Shown here in pieces: positions 1-9,825 of a DNA stretch of 64,000 bases (position 1 is its first letter; every line of letters begins with the position of its first letter). This stretch comes from Dipodascopsis uninucleata var. uninucleata. Taxonomy: Eukaryota; Ascomycota; Lipomycetes; Lipomycetales; Lipomycetaceae. The stretch spans positions 620,001-684,000 of the forward strand of contig JAJLTO010000008.1 in the NCBI GenBank assembly GCA_030568195.1, given 5' to 3'. The translations under genes and the position numbers were made by a program. The notes beneath the pieces were generated by a model. It searched no databases. It saw only the letters and a program-made list of their open reading frames with translations, and was not told the DNA's origin.

Positions 1-1729
1 CTGTCGGCGGTGGTGTTTTGTGTACTTGTAACTATATCGCCCGTAAATTTGGAGTTCGGTAAGAATTATATAGCTGATGGCCATATGTAAAATAGTTTTA
101 CCTTACGCTGACACATTTTCGTTTAGTTCTGCCATGGCTGAATTTGTCGCCAAGAAAATATGCCCTCAGTTAATAGTCAGGCCTCTTAATTTTGCGAAAT
201 ATGCTGAAAAGTCAAAAGATATTCGCTCTATACTGATGGAGTATGATCCTAACCTATGTAAGTCTACTAGTAAATGAAGCGAAGGAGATTCATTGTATCT
301 AACTGACCGGATACAGGTGCCACTACGTTGGATGAGGCTTACTTAAATATTACTGAATATTGTGAGAGGAATGGTATTTCGAGGGAAGATGCAGTACGAG
401 AAATGAGATTCAGAATACTTTCCGAGACAGGACTCTCGGTTAGCGCTGGCATTGGTCCTAACACACGCATCGCAAAGATAGCCTCCAATATAAATAAGCC
501 TAACGGGCAGTTTCAAGTAACAAATGATAGAGATGATATCATGGAATTTATGGCTAAATTGCCTGTACGTAAAGTATGTTGGCTAGCATCTTTTTAAATA
601 CTTTTATAGTAATGCTAAACATTGTCTCTGGCAATTCAACTAGGTGACTGGAATTGGTTATGTTTTGGAGCGAGAATTGAATGCAATTGGAGTCGAGGTT
701 TGTGGAGATATCCACTCTAAACTTTCTCTAATATATCATGTAAGTTTGCTAATATTGTTCTGATCTTGATTCAGAATCTTACTTCCATGCAGCTATTTAG
801 TGAGTCGACTCTTTCATTTCTTCTCAATTGCTACTTAGGACTTGGCTCTACTATTGTGAGACCCCTAAACAAGTATAAACGAAAATCAATTAGCTGTGAA
901 ACGACATTTCGCGACATGACTAGTCCAGAAGAAATTAAAAAGAAATTGAGAAGCATCGCAGAAGATTTATCAAAGGATTGCCAAGAACTGAACTTTGGCG
1001 GAAAGAAGCTCAGCTTAAAACTCAAGAAGAATACATATGAACTGATCACCAGAACAAAAAATTTGTCAAGACCGATATATACGACTGATGATCTCTACAA
1101 ATATGGTCTTCTGCTACTTGAAAAAGAACTGCCTGTGACAATTAGATTGATCGGTTTACGAGTAAGCGACCTTGTTGATCTCACGAAAGAAGGTCCATTG
1201 GTATGTATAGAAATATTGTATCAATATAATATTCTTAAAAATCTTAATGCTGACCTGTCAGTCGAAGAAAATGTATATCAAGAACCGGAATAACTCAGAG
1301 AATAGTAGTCAAGATGCAATAAAGACAGAACAAAGTACTACCATAGTAGACGTGAAGTTAGACGAGCAAAATGCCGAAGATTTGAATGTAATGATACATA
1401 GTTCACAAGAGATCGAAATTGAACGAGAGCAGTCTCCAAACGCTGAACAGTCAACTGCTGTGATTCTACCCAATTCTAAGAAACAGGAAATTAAACAGCT
1501 AAAATATGAACTTTTGTCGTCTGAGCATATAGGCCTTCAACAACAACGCGAACTCACGCAATGCCCTATTTGTGGTAATCATGTTCGTTCGGACGACGTT
1601 ATTCTTAATCAGCATATAGATTGGTGCTTATCTCGTGAGACAATTCGCGAGGCAGTTAGCGAGTCATATAGAGAGCCTGTCACTAAGAGACAGAAGGTTT
1701 CCAGTGGGAAGCAAAGAAGCATATTTTAG
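1..1729 (+). CDS. DNA polymerase kappa (DinB/Y-family), 5' end off window
   Basis: Translesion DNA polymerase of the Y family. Exons by GT-AG signals and frame: <1-58, 127-257, 317-573, 644-739, 775-1200, 1262-1729. Joined, they read the family landmarks in order: fingers/palm ARKFGVRSAM and CPQLIV, the palm motif LDEAYLNI carrying the catalytic acidic pair, SAGIGPN and KIASNINKPNGQ, the thumb helix-hairpin-helix KVTGIG, then the little finger with GLGST and FGGKKLSLKLK. The C-terminus holds one UBZ4-type zinc finger, CPICG...DDVILNQHIDWC, which in this family binds ubiquitin on PCNA. The first catalytic aspartate motif lies outside the window. S. cerevisiae lacks this gene, whereas S. pombe and filamentous ascomycetes keep it. 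It converges on RCF1 with about 190 bp between the stop codons. Identification is secure; exact splice sites are inferred. Confidence 0.93.
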
Positions 1730-1919
1730 TCATATAGTTGTATTAACTGGGATAATGAAAGAAAGGAACATATGTGGTTTACAACATTACCTATATATTA
1801 ATTCTATCACATAATAATCGTATCAAAAATTGAAGTCCAATACTAACACCATCCGCGTAAAATCCATGAAAACAGAGGGAAAAAATAGTAGTTATGCTTC
1901 TATCTTTTCTTCATATGAC

Positions 1920-2542
1920 TTACTTTTTAGACTCAGAAGAGTAAGACTCAATTTGACGACTTTGACGATCCAATTCTTCAAGCCAGAGTTTCTAATGAGA
2001 CGGATTAGCTATATAATACCTCCAATGAATACTGACTATATAGCAATGCTTACCTTCCTTCGTTCGGCCTTTTCCTTCATGAGTTCCTCCTTGCTCTTCG
2101 TATCATGACTCAAGTAGTACGACCCTCCAACTAAGGCAGCCAGTGTGAATCCCTGGAAGATCACACGAAGCGTGAAATATCTGTTGGCAGACTTTGATCT
2201 TCCTCCCCTAATTGCAAGACCGGATTTGGTAAGAGCAAAACAGGTTGCAAAAATACCTATATTAACGTATGATGACTATTAGTCTATACACTTTCCCTGC
2301 ATGCGATCTCTCACTTCCTGGAAAGCAAAATGAGGTCTACTAACCTAATGGCACGAGAGGTTGCTCTTTACAATGGTACCACAACTTTTTCAGACCTCGA
2401 AGATTTTGAACAGCACTAAAGAAAATTGTTACAAAGGCAAGATTAGTATATACGTCACTTGTGAATACATCTCAAGTGAGCATTCCGGCACATGCACTTA
2501 CTCTTCAGGATCATATGGATCGAAGCTAGAAGGAGCAACCAT
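1920..2542 (-). CDS. RCF1: HIG1-domain respiratory supercomplex factor 1 (RCF1-like)
   Basis: Small mitochondrial inner-membrane protein that assembles and stabilises the complex III-IV supercomplex. Four exons on the minus strand: 2542-2502, 2415-2345, 2256-2054, 1991-1920, giving 128 residues with all phases agreeing. The start MVAPSSFDPYDPEE matches the RCF1 N-terminus. Next come WYHCKEQPLVPLG, a first hydrophobic helix, RGGRSKSANRYFTLRV, then the HIG1 signature FQGFTLAALVGGSYY as second helix, and a charged coiled tail ending SESKK. The yeast protein is 159 residues, so this one is slightly short. No exon is longer than about 200 nt, so the gene is easy to miss by ORF length. A perfect TCACGTGA octamer lies about 280 bp upstream of the ATG, like those upstream of SDH2. 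Confidence 0.88.
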
Positions 2543-3496
2543 TTGAGATAATATGTCGAAACTAAACAAAACGCCTATACGTCTGGCTACGTCTTCAAAC
2601 TGATATAAATTTTGCTTTATGAACGGCTCAATTTGCGTGTCGGAGTATTCCCAGTTATTTTGCCGATTATGCGCCTTCTCTACCTCTTGACTGTACTTAT
2701 TTTCGTTACGATACAATGCAAGTATCACTCACTACATCCACAGGACATATATGGAAAGTGCAAGTCATATAACCCCAGCCCAGATATCACGTTAGTAAGA
2801 ACAGTGCCAACATTACGTATGATCACGTGATAATATAGGACGTCTACTGTATTTGCAAACCTATGGAAAGTGAGGGTAGGAAGAATACAGACAAGTTTGA
2901 GGCAATTCTAGGTGGACAGTGTACAGAAAACAGTTTGATCGGGAACTGAGATAGACAAACTAGTTAGGTCTTAAAAAGATTAGCAAGCAGTTCTGTGAAG
3001 TATAAAGCAAATGTGAAATGAACCAGTCGATAAGCAAGCGAGTTCAAGCTGGAAAAGCTCTTCTAACTATATTTAATTAGACGAATTTTACATTTCTTTA
3101 CGACTCTAAATCAAGACAGCAAAACATTTTTGAGATTTAACTTAGAACACTTAGGATATGCTGAACAAAGCTACGAACAAGTGATAAGAGCTCCGGTAAG
3201 AGCTAGCATTCGTTTCGAGGGTTTTAGCAGTCGCAGCCGAACCCATTTTGAAATAACGGAGCATTCATAGTCTTAGCTCACACTAGTAAAGTGTATTTAA
3301 GGATCGTGTCGAGATATCCTGACCAGAAAATATATCTCGTATCAGCACCAGATTCACGTCCATTGACTAATCTATACTATGATATCAACGAGAGACATAA
3401 AATCAGTGATAGAGTCGATATGGATACCGCTGAACTCCCACGCATAGATCTTTTAAGATCTTTGTATTAAACATACCAGTGGTCGAAGCAAGCACC
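2543..3496. other. Intergenic, upstream of RCF1; no gene seen
   Basis: About 950 bp between RCF1 and an unresolved minus-strand locus. Only short scattered reading frames are present and none has codon or motif support. It contains one TCACGTGA octamer, listed separately. Confidence 0.5.
2823..2830. promoter_or_regulatory. TCACGTGA octamer (Cbf1/bHLH-type site)
   Basis: A perfect TCACGTGA inside the 10-bp palindrome ATCACGTGAT, about 280 bp upstream of the RCF1 start codon. CACGTG is the core bound by Cbf1 and other bHLH factors in yeasts. The role here is inferred from position and from the repeated occurrence of this octamer in the window. Confidence 0.5.
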
Positions 3497-4231
3497 TTAA
3501 GCGTAGGTGCGGTGACTAAAATTCACTTTAATGATGTCCCTGCAGAGTTTGGCGGACTTCTCTGTTTCATGGGCATGCGGTATTATCCACCTGGTTTCAA
3601 TATTCTCATCAGCAAGCTTTCTCATGCTGCATAATTCAGTTCTATCTTGGCTCTCTATTTGATTTTCGCCTAGGACTAACAATTAGGCTGAGTATAATAA
3701 CAGATAATGTGACCTCTAGCTGGTACGTACATCCATTCTGGCTTCCCTTCCATGACGACTACTGCTCCCGAAGTATCGCTTACGTGTAACCTATGTTTCG
3801 TCTGAAGTGGGCTCTCCGGACTAAAAGCTGTTCCTCGTAGATTATTGAGGGATAGACAAGTACATTAGAGTTAAACGAGCCCAATTTAAGCCTGTAAATA
3901 CACAAGTAGTTAGCTCCACAAGTTGTTAATTTTTCTAACTAGAGCACAACTCGTTGTATCCGTGGCAACAGATGTGGAATGTTGTCAGCAATGCTTCGTA
4001 AATAGTAAGCATTCTATTTTTCGTATAAATAAGGCAATAATATAGTGGAGAGCTGTAAATTGGGACAAAAGATGCAGTATCCAGAATGGGTAAGTTGTCC
4101 CAGAGGAGTCTTTGAATGCCTGAAATAGATATGAGGGTTGTTTGAGCCATCCCTAAGCCACGTGCTGCTCCTAATAAAGCTAGATACTTTATATGAAGCA
4201 TAATATATTGCATACCAATGGGTATGGGCAT
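3497..4231 (-). CDS. Possible spliced gene, product unknown
   Basis: The product is not recognised and the exon structure is not settled. At the 3' end a minus-strand frame reads into NIETRWIIPHAHETEKSAKL and ends with a stop at 3497. It can be joined by a GTACGT donor and a TTAG acceptor to an upstream frame reading VSDTSGAVVVMEGKPEWM. At the 5' end an ATG at 4231 reads MPIPIG before a GTATGC donor; after a TTAG acceptor the frame continues GAARGLGMAQTTLISISGIQ. The pieces look protein-like and have plausible splice signals, but the middle exons cannot be fixed by eye and no family was recognised. It could be a real multi-exon gene, two small genes or a decayed gene. Confidence 0.3.
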
Positions 4232-5198
4232 TTTCAGAAAGGGATTAAAATCACGAGACTTGAGGCTAAGATAGATTGAGTAAGGTACGATGAAAATTGT
4301 ACTTCGACTGGAAAGTGCTTTATTTCAGTGTATTATAGTTCCTGCTGCAGCTAGGAATATAGGAAGAGTCAATAACAAAGGAGTGAGAATAGACTAAGTT
4401 GGACGAAAATAGAGATTTTCACCAGAAACATTTCTACTGCGTCGCTTATAGGAAATCCTGAATTTCACATAGACCAGCACCTAGCAGTGTGCACCTAAAC
4501 GACGTTGCTGCTGCAGAAAACCGAGAAACGCCATCTTATTTTTTACTTGTTGGTCAGATATTTTCGCGAATTAGTGGCTCCTTTTTCTTCTTTGCGCTGC
4601 TGCAAAATTGAAGGATTCAACAGCACGAACAGATCCCGTTAGTCCGTAAGTTGACAGATAGATTTGCTGATAAAAGATAGCGGAACCATTGAACGATAGC
4701 TTAATGACTCTTGACAGTCGATACGACTGGTCGAAGTAGTCATTTCGAGGTAGGTTTTGTCTCCTGCGACAACTTATTATTAGACCATGAAATTTAATGG
4801 CTTTTATTATAGTGAAGGGATAGGCGTTTCATACACTTTTTCAAATAGAAGCTCCTGTCTTTCAATTTTAGCACTCCAGTGGATCGGTTACTCTTCATTG
4901 AAATCAGGTGAAGTTGTAGAAAGGGGCACTGGTGTGTTCAACGACACCAATTTTATTTCAGCGGAACGAAGACAACGCTGACTGCGACAGCAGTGGATAC
5001 ATACACAGTCTAGCAGATTAACAAATAGGCACGCTCTGGAAGCATTGCAGTAGACTATTCGATACGCAAATTGAACGTTACGAGAATTTCACGTTGCTAA
5101 ATTTCGATTTTTTTCTTTAATAGAGGATTTCACGATATATTTGCGGGGATATACAAAATCGGCACGGGTTAAGGACGGACCGGAAAGGATAGATAAAC
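4232..5198. other. Intergenic, promoter side of OPY2-like gene
   Basis: About 970 bp between the unresolved minus-strand locus and the plus-strand OPY2-like gene, so it may act as a divergent promoter. A 64-codon plus-strand frame inside it has no family resemblance. No repeat or RNA gene was seen. Confidence 0.5.
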
Positions 5199-6443
5199 AT
5201 GGATTTAGAATCATCTAAAGTGCATAATTTTTGGAAACGTTCTTTGGTTGAGAGGGCATGCGTCACTTGTACATCAAGTGACTTGTCATGTTCTAAGTGT
5301 TCTTCTGATGAAGATTGTCAGCTTACGCTACAAACATGCTCGTCTTGTCCTACGATTATATGCGTGAAGTCAAGTAGTAGTTCGTCATCAGGTTCAAGCT
5401 CAAGTGGATCTCTTAAGGGCAGCTCGCCATCATCATCAACACCAGCTGTCGTTGGAGGAGTCGTGGGAGGATTGGTTTTCATTTCTCTAATAGCTGTTGG
5501 TGTGTATTTAGTGTTACGCAGAAGGAAGATCAAATCGGGCAAGTTGGCTTTTGGAACCATCTCTGGTAGTGTTGATGATGAGAAGAATAGTGGAAATCAT
5601 CCTAATCGAACGTCCTCGATTATTTCTGGACGACAGCATGGCTATGGGAATTTACCGGAAGCAAATGCTTCTAGTCACACAGTCTCGTCTTTTGCTTCAT
5701 CGGCTATTGCAAGAGCATCGAATATCATTCCTATTGCATATATTCCTGGTGTCATAAACAGATCGAACACGAATTCACCAGGCGTTATTCCACCAATACC
5801 AGAGGTTCCTGCAAGCTTCACTGGACCCAATGGTGAAATTATTCCAATGGAAAATGATAATGTACAGCCTATACTATCCACACGTGCAAGTCAGATGGAT
5901 ATGCATAGCAGTCGTAACTCGAATTTCCCTACCAGCCAGAGATTTCGTAACTATTCGCAATATTCGAACATGTCTAGAAATACTCAACAATCGAATATCT
6001 CATCTATGTATGATGATAGAGGATATTCTATGTATAGTGGATACGATAGTATGGAAGACCAGAGTGTTCGTGCATCTGTCGCTACCTCCGCATTTGCTCA
6101 TTCCGTTATTATTTCTCCTGCCATGATGACGGCTATTCGAGCTAAGCCTAATCTTATTGTACGTAAGAATGGGCCAAATCCACCACTTCCTGCTGCAAGT
6201 TTAGAGGAATACTCCAGTAGACAGGAAGATTTTGACTTTCAATCAGGCGGTAGACGTCAGAGTTCCGCAAGTATACCAGCATCAATTGCGTCAAATATGA
6301 AGCGAATGGATTCTTCCTCACGGCAGAGTTTTGTGAGTGCTCTGTCAAGTGTTCGTTCAAATGCTATGTCAAAAAATGAGAATTCGAGCGAAGTTCACGA
6401 TGATTCTTCAAAAACGCTAAATGACGGTTCTGCTAGTAAATGA
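5199..6443 (+). CDS. OPY2: OPY2-like plasma-membrane anchor protein
   Basis: Single-pass membrane protein; in yeast Opy2 anchors the adaptor Ste50 and so feeds the Sho1 branch of the HOG osmotic and filamentation MAPK pathways. The 414 residues fit that plan. There is no classical signal peptide. A cysteine-rich extracellular segment (about residues 21-55: CVTC, CSKC, CSSC and single Cys) resembles the Opy2 N-terminal domain, followed by a serine-rich linker. One transmembrane helix lies near residues 82-106, stopped by RRRK, and a long Ser/Asn-rich cytoplasmic tail follows. The tail carries IPIAYIPGVINRS near residue 180, which resembles a short conserved Opy2 motif. One uninterrupted exon. 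Family placement rests on the Cys domain plus topology; the tail is poorly conserved, as is usual. Confidence 0.8.
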   Translation: MDLESSKVHNFWKRSLVERACVTCTSSDLSCSKCSSDEDCQLTLQTCSSCPTIICVKSSSSSSSGSSSSGSLKGSSPSSSTPAVVGGVVGGLVFISLIAVGVYLVLRRRKIKSGKLAFGTISGSVDDEKNSGNHPNRTSSIISGRQHGYGNLPEANASSHTVSSFASSAIARASNIIPIAYIPGVINRSNTNSPGVIPPIPEVPASFTGPNGEIIPMENDNVQPILSTRASQMDMHSSRNSNFPTSQRFRNYSQYSNMSRNTQQSNISSMYDDRGYSMYSGYDSMEDQSVRASVATSAFAHSVIISPAMMTAIRAKPNLIVRKNGPNPPLPAASLEEYSSRQEDFDFQSGGRRQSSASIPASIASNMKRMDSSSRQSFVSALSSVRSNAMSKNENSSEVHDDSSKTLNDGSASK

Positions 6444-7348
6444 AGGCTATCATAATAAGTTGTATGGAGTTTTCTTTCTGATATGTATTTGTAATGCCTA
6501 TACTGTCAAGTCTTCATTATGTGTTATCTCATTTCTCTTTTTTGAGTACACGTAAGCAATAATTTGTGTTCAATATTAATTTGTCTTCTCATTTTTTTAG
6601 TATGTATGTATAGAAATAGAAACGTATGTATGTGCAGAAAACTATCTACGTAGGTTTGCTCCATAATTTATTACTATATACATATATTAGTGATGACTGT
6701 TTGGTTTTATCCTAATTTGAGGCACCTTTCTGCAGGACTAGTTTCTATTAACATTTCTCGTCGCTCAAAATTACATTTATCTTATGCATTTTCCCATGTT
6801 TCTCATTAGAGCCAATTTCTTATCGGTCATGCTTGATTATATGAGAAAATTAAAGGTGGCGAAATTTTCCAATATTGATTTGGCTATTCGGATGTTACCT
6901 ACCTGTAAATATTCAAAGAGCAAGTTACTGTATCCGCTTTTCTTTTTAGGTTGTGATTGTCTTCGCTATGTCAAGTTGCGACCATACCTAAGAGAAAGCA
7001 CAGTTTCCCGTCTGATCAACAGCAGTTAAGCTCTTATGGGCCTGTTTAGTACAATGGTAGGAGACTATATTGGAATCGCAGGTGTTGCAATTATTTCATC
7101 TTAATTTTTTTTGCTCCTCTTTGCAATAGAATTCTCCGTCTACTGAGAACTGAGACCGCTAGCTACTTTATTTACTCTGAAAAACAAAACTCTAGAGTAT
7201 CATCATACATTTGAAGCAATGCTGTTTGATGCCATAAGCAAGCTCAAAACGATTTATTACTGCGCATAAATGACAAGATAGACGGTGCATTTTACAAATA
7301 TAAGAATGAGACAAGGAAGAAGACATTGAATTACAAAACCAACTATTT
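6444..7348. other. Intergenic between convergent genes
   Basis: About 900 bp of A+T-rich DNA between the OPY2-like and eIF3i genes, which face each other, so it should hold two 3' UTRs. No gene seen. A short tRNA A-box-like stretch near 7035 lacks a matching B box. Confidence 0.6.
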
Positions 7349-8804
7349 TTACTCAGGTCTCATTCGCTCAACATCATACAGGAAGTCGAAGTATGACTTA
7401 TCAAAATGGTGAACTCTAACATAACCATCCTCACCTCCAGAAGCGAAACCAGTTCCAGCAGGGTGAACAACAATATAGTTTAAAGGACCGAAGTGGCCCT
7501 TTAGACGACCAATTTCATCTTCAAATATCTTGTGATAGAACCTAGCCTCGAATTTTCCTTGCCGGCTACCAGTAGTTGTGACATCCTTGGCATCCTGACC
7601 ACCTCCTAAAATAACATAGTTTTTCTTTGGTGTAATTGCTGCTGTATTTAATGGGGCATCAGCGACATAGGTCTTCATGACTCTAAGGTTCTTGGTGTCG
7701 AGAACTTTCGCAGTCTTGTCTTTGGAAGAAGTAATAAAGTAAGTCAAATCTGGAGCAAACTGCAAGTCTGTGACTTCTTTTTCGTGAACTTGGACATTCT
7801 TTATCAGCTCACCAGTCTTAGCGTCATATTGAGAAACAGATCCATCAACGTGACCTGTAATGATCCATTTATTGAGATATGACCAACCAGCTCGTGTGAA
7901 TTTGTTTTCGGGAGACGAAAACTGTAGTAGTGGTTCTTCAGTTTGCTTAGCGTCAGGAGCAGAATTAACTGGATAGACATAAATTGTTCCAGCAAATCCC
8001 ATACGCTGTTCAGTAATCGCCAACAAAAGATCTCCATCTTCGTTAAACTGGACAACTTTGACTGAAGTTGGTAATGACCAAGTATGGATGCATCGACCAG
8101 TACGAACCTCCCACAACTTGATAGTATTATCAGCAGAAGCAGTAGCAAGAACGGTAGATGTCTATCGAAGCATTAGTTAGTAACTGTAGATTCTGCATTA
8201 AAAAACATGAGTAACCATTAACTCGAGCTGTTACGTACAGGATCAACGCTAACACTGAACAAGGCACCCTGGTGCCCCACGTAAGTACCTAATCGCTCAC
8301 CATTTTGTGAGTAGTAGACGTTGACACTAAATAGTAACTATCAGTCAGTTTTCATCGCCTGAAGATAATAACTATCAAGCTAGCTTAAAGAGCAACTTAC
8401 ACCTTATCTTTTGCAACAGTGAATAGTAAATCACCTTCTCTATTGTATATAACCTAACAGTAAATGTTAATATATTGATCTCTTTGCAGTTCTATTTGTC
8501 AATATCGCCAACAAAACTAAAAGTAGGCTATATTGATTATTAATATGATCATACCTGTGTTAGAGGACGTTCGTGTCCCTTGCTGCAAGACGAAGGTTGT
8601 TAGCAAACTAATTCGCAGTTCCTCCTTTCATAGCATCTATCCTTGTATATCGCACAAGTCATCAAGCAGCAGTAGATTATTAAAGCTTTAAGTCATCATC
8701 ACTTACGACCAATCTAGTTGATCTCGCGCTTCGAGGATGAATTCCTTAGTAATCTCTGTATTTTGATGAGGTATGGTTCTCACTTACAGAATAATTGGAC
8801 GCAT
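7349..8804 (-). CDS. TIF34: Translation initiation factor eIF3 subunit i (WD40)
   Basis: Core subunit of eIF3, a seven-bladed WD40 propeller that binds eIF3b and promotes 43S assembly and scanning. Five exons: 8804-8788, 8582-8555, 8453-8401, 8326-8239, 8161-7349, giving 332 residues, the usual length. The joined start reads [15 protein letters not shown], the hallmark N-terminus. It continues into [37 protein letters not shown] and [14 protein letters not shown], then later blades with [35 protein letters not shown] and [20 protein letters not shown]. All splice phases agree. The first two exons are only 17 and 28 nt long. It shares a 1-kb divergent intergenic region with the C1-THF synthase gene. 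Confidence 0.95.
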
Positions 8805-9825
8805 TATTACTAGTAGATATTATCTTTATTGCTGTGTATAGGCACCCCGATAATAGCGGAATAATATATCGATCTAATCTATCTATAGAACAGACGTCAA
8901 TCTGTCTATACTGTTCGTAGGAAGTCAGTGAATCGACTATCCGTATGCGTGCAAGAGAAATAAAAGAGTAGTGTTCTCTTTTTGCTTTCCTTTTTTACAC
9001 TGAAAAAAATCTCTTCTTAATCTCACTAGCAGTGTCAGCGACGTAAAATTTTACATTGTGGCGCGCAAGTGTCACGACGTATATCTCGTGACTTGCTCTC
9101 ATTTCAATTGCACTTGAACACCATGAGTTTCGATACCCTCAGATGACTATATTCCGCTGCAGGTTTGGGTTCGGGTGGTTCCCACTTATTTATTACGACA
9201 GAATAATTTAGCTTTGGTTATGTAGTCATCGCGGCACAAAATACACGACAACGTACGAAAGCTTTATGATGAAAATTTGTTGAAGATTTTTCATATCTTT
9301 TTCTTCCTGAAAGGAAGGACGTCGCGATTTTAGGATCAGAACTACTTCAGACGAAAAATCTGTAGTATTTAACATCAATTAGGCTTGTCATTTGTTTTTA
9401 TTCGTAAATAAGACGAACTAGATACTCTAGACGTGAATTGTTGCATCACGCTAAGATAGATCAGTTTGGTGGGCGGTACGGGGCGGTTCGAAAGACCATA
9501 GCAGGTCAGAGTGTTAGCCATATTGTATCCGTGCGAACTTACATTATAAATCGTATCAATTTGAAGCTGATTATAATATTCGCGGTTACAGTCGTTATAT
9601 AGAATAGATCAGCTAAACGGTAAGCTAGACCTGGGGAGTTGCGTGACACGAGTCGTTCAGTAGCATAGCCGTGAATAAACGGTGGCTACAGATGGAGAGG
9701 AGCAAAAAAATTTTAGGTGAAATGTACCTACAACTTCTACTAACATCTTTTAGAGAAGGAATCAGTCATCTATATGGTCTATAGTCCGTCAATTCTCTGG
9801 GTTTACAGCTCGCAATTATCAAATT
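8805..9825. promoter_or_regulatory. Divergent intergenic region, eIF3i / C1-THF synthase
   Basis: About 1 kb separating two divergent housekeeping genes, so it should contain both promoters. No coding potential seen. It contains a strong imperfect inverted repeat, listed separately. No core promoter element could be assigned with confidence. Confidence 0.55.
9065..9096. repeat. Imperfect inverted repeat
   Basis: The left arm GCAAGTGTCACGA and right arm TCGTGACTTGC are reverse complements apart from a two-base bulge (GT) in the left arm. They are separated by eight bases. The perfect inner part is GTCACGA/TCGTGAC. Confidence 0.75.

Noticed and set aside
7030-7095. tRNA-like stretch with an A-box resemblance
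   Set aside because: No matching B box (GGTTCRANNCC) and no pairing acceptor stem could be found.
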